From positions 119,095,413 through 119,159,412 of the forward strand of contig CM077593.1 in assembly GCA_039654915.1 (NCBI GenBank): a DNA stretch of 64,000 nucleotides. Direction: 5' to 3'. Source of the stretch: Aquilaria yunnanensis. Its lineage: Eukaryota; Streptophyta; Magnoliopsida; Malvales; Thymelaeaceae. A program made the position numbers and the translations under genes. The notes below the pieces were generated by a model. It was given only the letters and a program-made list of their open reading frames with translations, had not been told where the DNA came from and ran no database searches. Numbering within the stretch: position 1 is the first letter of the stretch; each line of letters begins with the position of its first letter. Positions 11,642-23,791 of the stretch are shown in pieces.

Positions 11642-14600
11642 TTAGACCCTCTGGTTGAAGTCCATGAACTGAGGTCGGGGCTGCCCATGGAGACCCTGAT
11701 TGTTCATGGATCGAGCCACCTGTTGCTGCTGGTGTTGCTGTTGCTGCTGCTGCTGCTGTGTCTGATGAACACCAACTTGATACTGGGGTGGTTGATGAGG
11801 AAATTGAGGAAGCACTCTATTGAAAGGATTCCCATTGCCAGCTGAAATTTGCGCAGCTGTGATCTTTAGCTGCTGCAATTCTTCCCTTAATGCTTCGCTT
11901 AGAGCTTCATTCAACCAGTGGGGAAAGCATATAAGATAAAGTCTTCCGCATACAATCACATATACTCGATTGCGATAACAAGCAGGAAATACCATCTCAA
12001 GGCAACTTCATATAAGTTATGAACCAAAAAAAATTAACCTTATTGCAGTTTGGATTGCGCAACTAACTTTAATAACCACATTTTTGCTTGTGATTCATTC
12101 TTAAATATTTACTTTTCCAGCTAATGCTACAGCAACATGATTATACTCGACAAAATCTGCATCCTAATCGACTAGATGCTTCTCAAATACCACCAGATTA
12201 GGATGGCTGACCTTGGGCAAGAGAAACGAAAGAAAAATTAAGAATCATGGGGAGGAGACGAGCATGTACCATCTCTAAGTTTTGCTTGTTGCTCCATAGC
12301 TTGTAGCCGTAACTTGAGTTCCTTGTTTTCAGTAGTCAACCCAGAAGTGTCTCGCTACATTATAGTAAAAAGAACTCAATGTAAGAACAGGCCCTATTAG
12401 AATGCAGTTTAGGTATTAATCAATTCTTAATTGGCCCTACGACTGTTGAAATGGTGACAATCACAATGGACAAAAGAACCATTACCGTTCTTGAGAAAGG
12501 GTTAATGATGTACACACTGATACACCTGGGATATAAAATCAGCTCCCAGGCTTTCAAGGAAGGAAATGATAACAGACAAAAATGTAGAGACTTGGCAAAA
12601 GTTCCTTAGAGTGCCATGTTTATTTGTTCTCATTCTAAACAATGAATATAAAAGCTCCCTTCCCATCAACTTGCCTAGCATAAAGTATAGCCTTCTTAAC
12701 CTGTTTCCAAACATTAGGCACTCCTGATAAGGTAGATAGAAAAACTTCCCTGCCCTTGACATCCATTTGCTAGATGAAAAAATGGTCTGCTTAACCTGTT
12801 TCCATATGTTGGGCACTCCTAATAAGATAGATGACAAAGCCCTCCTAGTTTCACCAGCTAGTTTGATGCCCTTTTGGACCATGATCATAGAAATCCTTCC
12901 TATTGCTTTCTGATTCAGCCTCATGTGGGAACAACTTTCATAATTACTGTTAAAAGTTTTTTATTATTTATTACTGGTGGGGAATAGTTTTTCAAACATC
13001 TAAAGCTAAAGGCTACCCGTGGATAGCTTTTTCTCTAAATTTTAGTGTTATTGCCAAACATGGCCTTCATTTTCCTTCTCAATACATTTCTTGAAAAGAT
13101 GAATGAAAATAAAGAAGAAAACTACCTGTTCATTAAAGCAATATGCTAGCAAAATGAACAATCCAATTCCCCATTTTTTCAACACAAGACCCAAAAGACA
13201 AAATTGGATGGACTTCTTTCCAAATGCCAAATAAGCAAACCGCACACTTGACCTCCATCTTTCCACCTTACATCTTTTATTCCATCAGTGTTTGCCAACA
13301 AAACATTTCAGGATAGAGACCTTTATAGGGAGAATCAATCAAACAAGAGCCCTCTAACATGACAAAATACCTTCAGGAAAGAAGCGAATGGAATGATAAA
13401 CGAGGAGTAATTAAGTCCATAATCTATCCAATCTAAAGCCCTAAATATCATCCTCGTCCTGCATCTTCTTTGACAATCTGACTAGAATCTATAATGAACA
13501 AGTTAGAGGAAGTGGCTAAAATAGATCTCCTTTCCAATTTGACCACTACAGGCGTAATTGTTTGGCCAAATTCTTTTGTCACATTTGCACCTCTCTCACT
13601 GCACACATTTCTTATACAATCAAATTAAGCACATCATTTACCTTTGTGGAAAAAATTTAAAGAACAGGGGAAAAAAAAAACAAGTATAAGCTAAAAGCCG
13701 TTTAAAAGAATCAAAACTCACAGAAACATAAAAATCAACAGCAAACAAATACCACTGCTTCCAACCAAATCTTCACAGTTGAAAGTTAAAATTGGAGAAA
13801 AAAAATAAGAACAGAGGAAACAATCCGACTCAAAAAATTCAATGAAGATCGAAAATCCAAAATGATGGCGAGAAGAAACGGTAACATGAAAAACTATATA
13901 CCTGCAGCATTGTCACCTGCGCAGACAGATTTGTAGCTTCCGCCTGCAACGTCTGAACCTTTCTCTCCAGCTCACTGGTATACCGAATCTTCCTCTCCTT
14001 TGACCGTGCAGCAGACTGCCTATTAGCAAGAATCCTACGTGCCAAAGGAAAATACATCTTATCTGATCCAACTTATACAAAGAGAACATTTTTCTTCTCC
14101 CATACCATCAAAAACCCTTCCACGAAAACAAACAAATGCAGAGATTTCTGAGTTCGATGGCAATCTTTCAAACGAGTAGGCAGAAAGAGAAGAGAAACAA
14201 CATATACAATGTCTAAGCATAGCTGCTCTTTTTCTAGAAAACAAATTAAATGAAAACAGGAACAGGGCCGACATAAATATTTAAGATAAGCTATAATTGA
14301 CCAATAGTTCCAAAAATTAATGGTGGAAATAGCCAAGAAAAAATGATAAAGCAGAGAAATGATACCTCTTAGCCCTTTTGGGATCGATGAGGGCAAGCTC
14401 TGCGAGCCTATCCGGACCCATAGCCTTCTTGACCCCATCAATAGCCATGGAGGAGTCGAGCTCAAACGCCCCGTCCATAGAGTTACTATGGCGGTGACGA
14501 ATCCTCTTCTCTCCGCCATCCGCAGAAGTATTATTCCCGCGGGGGCTAGTCAGAGCGAGACCGTCGAAGAAGTCGGAGTCAACGGAAAGGCTGCGGCGGT

Positions 14601-14844
14601 GGGAGGAGAGGGGCGGCTGGCCGAGGGGCGCGTTGGAGGAGGAGTCATCGGAGGAATCAACTGCGGCGCGGGGCGGATTGGGATTGGAGGATGTGGTGGG
14701 GAGGTCGAGGGAGGAGAGGTCGAGGTCGGAAGGGTCGAAGAGAAGGAGGTCGTCGAGGCGGAAGGCAGTGTCGGAGTGGGCCCGGCGGTGGTGGTGGCCG
14801 CGCGGGGGCATGCAGTCTATATCTACGGTGGGGTTTTGGTCCAT
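11642..14844 (-). CDS. VIP1: VIP1-type group I bZIP transcription factor (complete, 4 exons)
   Basis: Exons on the minus strand: 14366-14844 (ATG at 14844), 13902-14034, 12270-12354, 11642-11904 (TAA); 960 nt, 319 residues. The N-terminus has HHRRAHSD (about 18-25) and [17 protein letters not shown] (31-47); then [13 protein letters not shown] (82-94), RHSNSMDG (118-125) and [15 protein letters not shown] leading into the basic region [18 protein letters not shown] (161-178). Asn164 and Lys172 replace the usual N-x7-R pair, a mark of plant group I bZIPs. Leucines 182, 189, 196, 203 and 210 form the zipper. The C-terminus is Gln-rich with a CAG-coded run and ends MDFNQRV. Arabidopsis VIP1 is a nucleocytoplasmic factor in osmosensory and immune signalling, named for binding Agrobacterium VirE2. 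Motifs of the HxRxxS type around Ser24 and Ser87 match the 14-3-3/phosphorylation sites described for VIP1. Orthology to VIP1 rather than a close paralogue is inferred from the N-terminus. Confidence 0.92.
11715..11760. repeat. CTG/CAG-rich tract coding polyglutamine in the bZIP gene
   Basis: Interrupted CTG triplets on the plus strand encode the C-terminal Gln run of the bZIP protein on the minus strand. Such tracts vary in length between alleles. Confidence 0.85.
12355..13901 (-). other. Long second intron of the VIP1-type gene
   Basis: This is the largest intron of the gene (about 1.5 kb). It contains a 140-codon minus-strand open frame at 12502-12924 that I do not recognise, plus a partial duplication: a stretch of about 45 bases starting CTTAACCTGTTTCCA at 12695 returns at 12790, 95 bases away. 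The open frame lies in the intron and is likely transposon-derived noise. No element ends were found. Confidence 0.5.
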
Positions 14845-15768
14845 GGACGGCGGAGGCAGGTGGGCGGTGGTTTAGGTTTGGTGGGGGTCAGATGATTGAA
14901 GAGAGAGAGAGAGAGAGAGGAGTCAGAGAGAGGGAGAAACGCGGTGGGAGTTTGAAGTGTGTCTCAACTGGCAGGTAATGGTTGGGGGTCCGGCTTTGGA
15001 CATTGGACTTTAGAATTGGGAGGATTCTGAAACGACACGTGCAATGGACTGGACTCGGAGTGGAACTGGAAACTACAACCCAAATCCTCTCACAACACTA
15101 CACTACACCACCCAAACATAATTACATTATTACATGCTCTACTGGTACCTCTCATCCGCCAAAATACTTCAGAAAACTTTTAAGCTATTGTCGGCTTGGC
15201 TGTGACCTTGTCTTACAAACACAAAATCCTACATTAAACCTGGAATGTTCTAATAACTCACATTTCAAGTTTTGGTTTGCCGCTCTCCTCGGATATCCCT
15301 TTTGTTCTCATCCCGGTAACAGGGGCAGATTTAAAGGGTTTAAAGACAATTTTATTCTGATCTATTTTTCAAACTAGTCAAATTTCATTATAGTACTATA
15401 ACTTAAGAAAATATTTACTTATACCCCTCTTTTATATATGTAAAAAAAAAAAGATTTGGGTCCGCCCTTAGTGTTGGGACTACAGTTTCAGATCATTGAA
15501 TGCGGACCTAATCCCTCATACACAAGTGGATCCATTCCGGGGTATCCAACAGAAGGGCAAATCAATTAGTTTGCCTTCGTCAGCGATGATTGAGTAGGCC
15601 CGATCCCGCCGTTTAGGATGAGGGCCGTAAGACACTGAGTTGGGGGCCGGCGTCCCTTTGGAACGACTTCATTCGCCTTAATTGATAAGAAACTAGCAAA
15701 TTTACGACTTACTATATTACAACTTCGTTTAATGGAGGAAAAGCTAACAAGCTGAAACAACTTAGTAG
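14845..15768. promoter_or_regulatory. Upstream region of the VIP1-type bZIP gene
   Basis: The probable 5' UTR and promoter of the minus-strand bZIP gene. On the plus strand a GA run at about 14899-14920 gives a CT-rich leader on the transcribed strand, common in plant 5' UTRs. CACGTG (G-box core) occurs at 15037-15042. No clear TATA box was placed. A moderately GC-rich patch at 15540-15680 has no recognised identity. Confidence 0.45.
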
Positions 15769-15842
15769 GGTTAAATGCATCCCTCGTCTCTAATCTTTAA
15801 TTCTTGTTTCACTTTCATCCCTAATCTCCAGTTTGTTCAACT

Positions 15843-17271
15843 CAATGACAAAGCCAGGATTTTAAGTTAGGGGGTGGACTTTATTTGAAAAATGTTAGAG
15901 AACCAAGAATTAGAAGTATTTTTACAATACAAAAAGAAAATAATAAAAATAACTTGAAATCTATTAAAATGTTATGTTTATTGGTTATACATTTTCAAAA
16001 TAGTAAGTAAAACTTACTAAATCTCAATTTTCATCCATATAATAAATTGATGATCATAAGCTTCAAATCTATTAAATCTCCAGCATCTCAATCAATGAAA
16101 AATTAGTTATGTTATTATATATGTATACATGTTCGATTAATATCACATAGCAAATAAAAAGATATATAATACCTTGTATATCTTGAGGTGGACACGTCTT
16201 TCTTTCAATGCTTAAAAATCATTTATTATCTTGTCTACTAAAACAGTCTCAACAATCTCTCTTTCAATATAAATAATCAAGTGATTCTTGAGAAAATCAT
16301 TTGCCATACTACTACGAAATCTTGTTTTCACAATTTTCATTGCTAAAAAGGCTAATTTTATTGTTGTAGTCAAAACAAGAAAAGTTAATATAAGACGAAT
16401 CAATCTGTTCACCAAGAGATAAATTTTTTACTTTCATGTTTTCATTAATCCTCTACACAATTCAAAAATTGTAGATACATTTTTCAATTGTAGATAGCAG
16501 GGAACATCATGCTCATAATACTGTAGCTGATATTTTAAATGAATCTTTTATTGTTTAGTGAAATCTAAAGGACAAAACTTGTCAGCTAATCTATAATGTT
16601 CTCAATATTCAAAGAATTATAGAAATCTTTGGGATCTAAAGCAACACTAAAAAGAAAAATCTCCATAATCTGTTTACTAACTGACTTCCTCTATTTCTCA
16701 TAAGACACACCTTGGTTAATGCAAAATTTTGCAAAAGAAGTGGAATAGTTGTATTTTTACATTTCTAAATTTTTAAAATATAATTAATTAATTTTTAGTA
16801 AGAGAGTAAAATTAATTGCTTGATGTTGGATTTTTCCTACATTTCTCACACAAATCAACCACATACATTTATGTATAACTTTAGTGAGATAGAGAAAATT
16901 ATTACCATTTTACATCTATACTTATTAAAATTATTATTATGTTTTATAATTAAAAAATTGAGAGGGGCCATAACAGATATAATGTAAAATTAATTGCTTG
17001 ATGCTGGACTTTTCCTACATTTCTCACACAAATCAACCACATACATTTATATATAACTTTAGTGAGATAGAGAAAATTATTACCATTTTACATCTATACT
17101 TATTAAAATTATTATTATGTTTTATAATTAAAAAATTGAGAAGGGCCATAACAGATATAATGTAATTTTTTTTATCTTTATTTTTACATATACATATATA
17201 TAATACTATAATTTGCAAAAATGTTAAAGAGGGCAGGGCAACCCCCAGCCCCCCTGTTGCCTCCGCCACTG
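15843..17271 (-). mobile_element. Decayed hAT transposon with transposase dimerisation domain remnant
   Basis: The right end reads as CAGTGGCGGAGGC on the minus strand; the left end CAATGACAAAGCCAGG is a degraded version of CAGTGGCGGAGCCAGG. An 8-bp target duplication flanks it: GTTCAACT (15835-15842) and GTTCCACT (17272-17279), one mismatch. On the minus strand 16212-16415 encodes the C-terminal hAT dimerisation domain, with the pattern RLIRLILT, then a short region ending LAFLAMKIVKTRFR and YIEREIVE. The rest of the transposase is lost or unreadable, so the copy is internally deleted and inactive. Confidence 0.75.
16806..17165. repeat. 178-bp tandem duplication inside the hAT element
   Basis: Two head-to-tail copies start at about 16807 and 16985. 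They differ at only a few positions (for example GTTGGATT against GCTGGACT, ATGTATA against ATATATA), so the duplication is much younger than the decayed element around it. Confidence 0.85.
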
Positions 17272-18528
17272 GTTCCACTTACATTCCATCTTAATTCAAT
17301 TGTTCCATTTTTGTCCTCTTTTAGATAGAAATTGTTATAATAGATGGAAAAATATCACATTAGCCCAAGATTATAGGAAAATTTTAATTTTTTTTTCCTT
17401 ATCCCTATTCTTTTACTTAATTGAGACCTTAATTTCTGTTTTGTATACAAAAATTATTAGATAACCATTTAGAAAAAAAATGTAAAACCCTATTTTTTAA
17501 CCCCTGGAAACTAACTCTTTGCCGAAAACCCTCAAAACTTTCCCATATAACAATTCAAACACCATTTTCCTCTCTCTCACTTTTGAGCTTCAGTAGCGCA
17601 ACAGGTCGCTGCTGGCTAGAATGACTTGCCTGCCCATGGTCGATAGCCGCCTGCTCTAGCGTGGCTGGCCATTGGCCTTGTGACCTAATTGGTTCATGAT
17701 CGTGGATCATGCTTCAATTGGAGTTGGTCCATTGACAATGGATAGTTGTTGGAGTTAAGGGTTACACCACTAGAGGTCCTAGGATCCTCGTGCTGCAACA
17801 CACCCCACTACCCAATTTCTTCTTAAATACTCTTGATTTATCAAGGATTTTGAATTTTTTAAATTTTAATAGAGCTCAATTTCATCAATTTGAAGTGAAA
17901 TTTGTTGACCTGACCATGGGGTAATTGTTCTCTAGTGCATGCTTAACGAGATACATCCATTTTTTGATGGCTTTCTTGGACAATGGTGGCTGGAGGGCCA
18001 CATGAGAGTGACAAATGGGTGATGAATGAATATGGTGGTCATATTGTCAAATGGCATATTTTAGGGCTTCTGGGGAAGATGACAAGTTTTTAAGGGTTAA
18101 AACTATAATTTTTTTTTCATTCCTTTTGTTATATTATTGTTGTTGTTGTTATTGTTAGTATTATTATTTAGTTAATTGTTTAGAAGCTCATTATAATTCC
18201 TAAAAAGATTACACATAGCTTCACATGTTTTACCATTGGCCTTACATATTCTTCAATTATTCAGTAATATTCTCTACCGGAAATAATAATTTTAGCATAT
18301 GAAAGATGACATAAGGTCTCAATTGAGATAAAAGGATAACATTAAGGACAGAAAATGTAATTTTTCCTCAATTTTGGGCTGATGTGACATTTTTTAGTTC
18401 ATAGTAACAATTTTTGTCTAGAAAACAAGCAAAAAGAATAATTTAATTAGGATGGGCATCTATGTGAAACAACCTGGGGGCTAGAGACAAAAGTAAAATA
18501 ATAATTAAAGACTGGCAACCATTTAACC

Positions 18529-18971
18529 AAATCTTATAACAAATTGTCTTCTAGTATAACGCCAAAAGGATCGAAATTTGGAAGCCCTTTTGACTTTTGT
18601 GCATTAACAAACTACAAATGCCACAAAATCAAACTCAATATAAATGTCCTTACCACCTTCCTACAGAACCTCTTTTAAAGCAAATAATATCGTCAAAGCC
18701 TCCAATTTCAAAACACTATTTAAAAGGGCAACTTATAATTTGGTTCACTGGGTTACTTGGGCGGTTAGGAAAACTGGATTTCCGGCATGGTCGCTCGCGA
18801 CTATTCTATTCTAATGCCAGTTGAATTGTAAACCACAACCACACGCAATTACATGCTATCTGCCAAAACAAATACTCTATTTATAGATCAGCGCATCTAC
18901 TGCTTACACATTTTATTTAATTGCAAAAAAGTGCCAATGAGAAAAAATTTGTTGTCATTATCCACATTATT
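18529..18971. other. Short region between two transposons, no gene seen
   Basis: No coding, RNA or repeat signal could be supported here. A 75-codon open frame at 18597-18824 matches nothing I know. Confidence 0.4.
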
Positions 18972-19434
18972 CACTACTAAAATTCAGTCATTTTTCACGA
19001 GTCTGACAGTTAGTAAATAGATTGTTGGTAATTACCAACGCATTAGATTATTGGTAAAAAATTTTAGGTGATTACCAATGTATTAGATTGTTGCTAAAAA
19101 AATTTAAAAATTTTTAACGGTTAAATATGTTGGTAATTTTTCCTATTAAAATTTATCTATTTTCCAACGGGCAAATTACTAACAGTCAAACCATTGGTAA
19201 TTACTAACGCGTTAGACTGTTGATGACGGTTACCAATAGTTAGGCCGTTTGTAACTTTTCAATGGTTTAAATCGTTGGTAATTATCAACGTGAATAACTG
19301 TTGGTAAGGTTAAGCCGTTAAAAAGTGAAAAAAATGAACCATTTTAAAGCAATCATGGAAAATTTGGGACAAAAGTTGACTTTTTCCTCTATTTCAATTA
19401 CAGAATCATATATATCGCGTATACATAATGTATC

Positions 19435-19440
<6 letters not shown>

Positions 19441-19467
<27 letters not shown>

Positions 19468-19870
19468 TTATATTATTATTATTATATAAATATTATTATA
19501 TATCCCCAACATATTAAAAATTATGGTTTTAATATATATATATTGAGATTGAATCTCCCTAATATATTATAATTATTATAATTATAAATATAATAATAAT
19601 AATTATTATTAAAAATATAATAATATATATTATAATGTTTTATAATGTATGTATGTTTTATATATTACAATGTTTGTTTCATATATTAGAATATATGTAT
19701 TATATATTAGAATGTATGTATCATAATGTATTATATATAATAATATATATTTAAAATATATCATATATATTATAATATATAATAATAATCATATATAAAA
19801 TTATATATTTTAGAAAATAAATTTTTAAAATTTTAGAAAGTAAAGTAATATTTTTAAAATATTTTTTACA

Positions 19871-19919
<49 letters not shown>

Positions 19920-19925
19920 TATAAT
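19441..19925. repeat. AT-rich microsatellite block in the outer CACTA element
   Basis: AAT/ATA trinucleotide runs (about 19441-19470 and 19869-19918) are joined by TATA-rich sequence with repeated ATGTATGTAT and ATATATTA words. This is low-complexity sequence of the element's interior. Confidence 0.8.
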
Positions 19926-20029
19926 ATATAAGAATATGTTTAAAATATATTATATATATTCATTCGGCCGAACTTGACTCAACCCCTGTATATGTATTCA
20001 TTGGGCCAAAGCTAACCCAGTCCAACCTA

Positions 20030-20242
20030 ACCCTAGCTATAAATACCCAGCACTAACCCTCTCCCCCTCAGCCTCCCTTATTTGCCTCTTTTTCACCCTC
20101 ATCTGCTGTCCCTGTCAGCCTCTTATCTACTCTCTGTCACCTTCATCTACTCACTTTCGCCCTCCTATTTGCACCTCTCATATGCCTCTCTCTCGGCCTT
20201 TCATTTGCTCTTCATCATCTGCACCTTATTGTCGGCCGTTTG
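20030..20242 (+). promoter_or_regulatory. Promoter-like segment and leader of the outer CACTA element
   Basis: CTAACCCTAGCTATAAATACCC gives a TATA box in a typical plant context. It is followed by about 190 bases rich in C and T (CTCCCCCTCAGCCTCCC and similar). The inner CACTA carries the same arrangement on its minus strand (TTATAAATAC and then a CT-rich leader). The shared design suggests a conserved transcription start inherited from an autonomous ancestor; transcription itself is inferred. Confidence 0.5.
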
Positions 20243-20499
20243 TGTTGAAACTCAAACTCTAAGCAAGCAATCTATTATTAGCTGAAAGAAACAGACTTGG
20301 CTTATAAAGCCATTACATGAGCAGGAATTCAAAATGTAGCCCATATCTCAACAATCCTGAGACCATGGTAGGTTCGGATAAGAAAAGAATAAAAAACCAA
20401 CTAAAAATAAATGTGCTCCTAAAAATTAGAAGATAACAAATAGAAAGGAGAGTCCTAACTAATTAAAACTTGTTAGCCAAATAGTTAATGGTCTCAACA
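20243..20499 (-). repeat. 3' LTR of the Copia element
   Basis: 257 bp, bounded by TGTTGAAA and CTCAACA on the plus strand. It adjoins the purine tract side and is the downstream LTR for the minus-strand element. Confidence 0.9.
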
Positions 20500-20512
20500 A
20501 ATCCTTCCTTAA
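20500..20512 (-). other. Polypurine tract of the Copia element
   Basis: On the minus strand AAGGAAGGATT lies directly before the 3' LTR, the expected site for priming plus-strand DNA synthesis. Confidence 0.7.
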
Positions 20513-20570
20513 GCTGAAATTGCTGAAAGCAATTAGTTCACACTCATATGGACTGAACTCCAAGTAATTC

Positions 20571-20900
20571 TCAAATCCTCACAAAAGTCTCCAGCTTCAA
20601 GGGCTTTTCCATAATATCTGCAAGTTGTTCACTGGTGCCACAATGTTTCAGCTCCACTACTCCATCTTTTGTGAGTTCACGCAAGAAATGGAACCTCACA
20701 TCGATATGTTTACTTCTTCCATGCATGACTGGATTCCTTGATAACTTGATTGTAGAGCTGTTATCAAAGAACATTGTAGCATGCTTACACTGGAGATGTC
20801 CAATCTGGTTGAGTATTCTCCTCATCCAAATACTTTGACACGTACAAGTAGCAACTGCCACAAATTCTGCTTCAGTTGTAGATAGTTGTTTTCATGAAGA
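20571..20900 (-). pseudogene. Copia RNase H domain remnant
   Basis: The C-terminal end of pol. Motifs: VATCTCQSIWMRR-like helix (AVATCTCQSIWMRRIL), FFDNSSTIKLSRNPVMHGRS, then KHIDVRFHFLRE and a terminal EQLADIMEKPL. This is the usual end of Ty1/copia polyproteins. The frame is open over about 96 codons but is separated from the reverse transcriptase by stops. Confidence 0.85.
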
Positions 20901-21011
20901 CCAAGAGATAACTCCTTCACTCAGCAAAAACACATACACCGATGTGCTCTTTCTGTCATCAATATCACCAATGTAATCATTGTCGGTGTAGGCCAGAAGC
21001 TCATCCTTAGC

Positions 21012-22877
21012 TCATCTTTTGTAAAATATTCCAAAATCCATAGTCCTTTTCATGTCCCTGAGCACTATTTTTGTAATGAGCATGTGTGCTTCAATTGGGT
21101 TAGCCATGTATCGACTTATGAGACTTATAGCAAACATTAGGTTTGGTCTAGTAGCAGTCAAGTACATAAGGCTCCCTATAATCTGCTTGCACAGTGTTGC
21201 ATCCACCTTGCTTCCTTTTCCTACTTTTGTTAGCTTCGTTCCAGGAACAATAGGACTTTTTACTGGGTTGCACATCTCCATTTGAATTCTTTTGAGAACT
21301 TATTGGGCATATTGTCTCTGACACACACGAATACTTTTTGAGGTTTGTTGGACTTCAACACTTAGAAAATACTTCATTTTTCCTAAGTTGGTCATGTCGA
21401 ATTTGAGCTTCATGGAACTTTTAAACTTCTCACATAAGCCAATGTCATTTCCTGTGAAAATTAAGTCATCAACATAGAGACTTACAATAAGGATTTTATC
21501 TTTCTCCTCCACCTTGATAAATAGGGTGTGCTAGTAGCCATGGTTATTAAAACCGCATTTCAAGTCGTAGCAACATACGTTTTTACAACTTTAGAGATGG
21601 AAGATGTTTAGAAACGTAATAGAAACACAACTTTGGGTAGAAACGAGTAGAGACACGTTTCTACCCGTCGAAACATAGAAACGTTGAGATTCTATAACTC
21701 TAGCCTAATTTGGTCAAATTTGTAAAAAAAATATAAATTGGGACTAAATTGTACGTTTCTGGAAGCTAGAGACTGGAGCTGTAATTACACAGTAGAAGGA
21801 ATCAGGCGCGGCCTAATGCCAGTTCTGGTCCTTTATTTTCCAACGTGTTTCATAATACTCACAATTTTTTTTTTAATTTCCAATTAAGGCACCAGATGTG
21901 TGGCAATTTTAAGGATTAAGCTTGCCAAGCTTCTTCTTCTAACTTCAGCCAACCAAAACCTGCCTCATCTCCACAGAAACACCAATACCAAACCCTGAAG
22001 CCCCAGCCAACCTAAAAACATGTCTTATTCCACTAAATTAAGCGCAAAATCAATAGAATTTTGGGTGCAAATCACATATTGTTTATGATACTTTTCTAAG
22101 ATAATTTAAATGGTTTTATTTCATAATTTTTCTCTAAGTTTTTTTTTGTAGAGTCTTACGACTTTACGACTCTAGAACAACTAAAATGATTATAGGTAGA
22201 AATCCGTTTTTGACAACCTTGCTAGTAGCTACATTTTTCGAATCCCTCATTCACAAAATATCTTTCTATTCGCCTGTACCAAGCCCTAGGTGCCTATTTT
22301 AGCCCATATTCATCCTTTTTTAGCTTATAAACTTTATGTTCTTCTCCTTTTTGCTAAAACCCTTGTGGCTATTCCACATACATTACTTCATTCAGTTTGC
22401 CGTGCAAGAATGCACTTTTTACACCCAGCTGAAACATTGTCCATCTATTCTGTGCAACTAATGCCAACACCATTCGTATGGTGTCCCATCTTGCTACTAG
22501 AGCAAACATTTCTTTGTAGTCAATCTCATGCTTCTAAGTGTAGCCTTTTGCAACCAAGCGCGTCTTGCACTTATCAATTTCTCCATTCTCATTAAGCTTG
22601 GTTTTATATACCCATTTCACCCCAATCTTTTTCGCTCCTTCCAACAATGTCACTAGCTCCCAAGTGTTATTTTTTTTTCTATGGCTTGAATTTCCAAATC
22701 CATTGCTTTCCTCCATTTTTCACTTTTGGCTGCTTTTTCATAGCATATAGGATCTTCGTAAGCTAAAAACATTGCCAGGTTTTGCAACCCTTCTTCCTCA
22801 GATAGCCCTTCTCCACTGACGTAATCTTGTAGCCATGCCGGTGTTATTCTATTTCTCCCTTCGGGTGGATTGGGCAC
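21012..22877 (-). pseudogene. Copia reverse transcriptase remnant, interrupted
   Basis: The minus-strand reading starts with KWRKAMDLEIQAIEK and WVYKTKLNENGEIDKCKTRLVAKGYT (22877-22534), continues through a stretch with several stop codons near 22230-22400, is split by a MULE at 21539-22219, and resumes with SLYVDDLIFTGND (the YVDD catalytic box, 21512-21300). It then reaches IIGSLMYLTATRPNLMFAIS (21281-21012). Stops and the insertion make it non-functional. Confidence 0.9.
21539..22219. mobile_element. Small MULE (Mutator-like MITE) inside the Copia reverse transcriptase
   Basis: A 681-bp insert splits the RT frame. It is flanked by a perfect 10-bp duplication TGCTAGTAGC at 21529-21538 and 22220-22229. 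The ends are an imperfect inverted repeat: GGTTATTAAAACCGCATTT at the left and GGTTGTCAAAAACGGATTT read from the right. There is no coding capacity. Confidence 0.8.
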
Positions 22878-23404
22878 ATTTTCTTCAAAGGGCTTACTTG
22901 AACCAGCAATTTCTTCTTGTTCATCTTCGTCATTCCGCTTTCACTAGATTCGCTGCCTTCAGAGCCATTATCACCGCATGCAAGCACATCAAGCTTTCCT
23001 TCTTCATTGCTCCTCCCCCAGTTCTAGCTCTCACCTTTTTTGAATATGACATCTTGACTGATAACCACCTTTTTGGCTATAGGATCGAATTGCCTATACG
23101 CCTTAGATTCTTCATTTACTCTAAGAAACACACACTTGTAGCTCTTGTCATCCTATTTTAGTCTCTTGTTGTCTGGTACATGAACATGGCCAATGCAGCC
23201 AAAAACTCTAAAGTACTCCACATTGGGTTTTACACCACTCCAGCTTTCTTCAAGTGTCATATATTTTACTGCCAAGGTAGGGCTTCTATTCAACACATGC
23301 ACAGTCCATCGAGCAGCTTCTGGTCAGAACATCTTTGGCATTTATTTTTCTGAAAACAAGCATCAAACTATGTTCATGATAGTTTGATTCTTGCATTCAG
23401 CAAC

Positions 23405-23791
23405 TCAATTCTGCTGTGGAGTGTAGGCTACTGTAAGCTGTCTCTTTATACCAACAGACTTGCAAAAATCATCAAATTCATAAGAAGTAAATTCACCACC
23501 CTTGTCAGTTCTCAAACATCGTATGGAATCCCCTATCTTTTTCTCTACAACATTCTTAAAGATTTTAAATGTTGCAAAGGCTTTGCCCTTTTCAGCTAAG
23601 AAAGATATCCAGGTCTTCCTATTGAAATCATCAATGAAGCTCAAGAGGTACCTTTTGTTGCTGTTTGAGGTTGGAGTTATAGGACCGCATACGTCAGCAT
23701 GAACTAGCTGAAGTTTTTGTGATGCTCTCCACTGGCTCCTCTTTGGTATGACTTCTTTATGCTATTTCCCACATTGCATATTGTGCACACC
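23405..23791 (-). pseudogene. Copia integrase catalytic core remnant
   Basis: The minus strand shows the start of the core (LVHADVCGPI, about 23690-23720), then SFIDDFNRKTWISFL, TDKGGEFTSYEFDDFC and AYTPQQN (to 23405), which contain the first two acidic residues of the DDE site. A stop and a frameshift lie upstream, near 23760, beside the point where the inner CACTA inserted. Confidence 0.88.

Larger units (their letters stand above)
15769..18528. mobile_element. Long-TIR (MULE-like) DNA transposon split by a hAT copy
   Basis: The left segment (15769-15842, then 17280-17450) is an imperfect inverted repeat of 18300-18528. Shared landmarks are GGTTAAATG at the outer end, TTGTTTCAC, a segment with CACATTAGCCCAA / CACATCAGCCCAA, and TCAATTGAGACCTTA. 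The left arm is interrupted at 15843-17271 by a hAT element; removing it restores the arm. The interior (about 17500-18250) is modest in GC and has no transposase. Length without the insert is about 1.3 kb. No convincing TSD was seen, so the superfamily rests on the long TIR only. Confidence 0.6.

Noticed and set aside
12502..12924. 140-codon minus-strand frame in the bZIP gene
   Set aside because: It lies wholly within intron 2, between well-supported exons, contains a partial internal duplication and matches no family known to me.
14359..14978. Long plus-strand frames opposite the first bZIP exon
   Set aside because: Shadows of the GC-rich coding exon on the other strand, with Gly/Arg/Val-rich composition typical of antisense frames.
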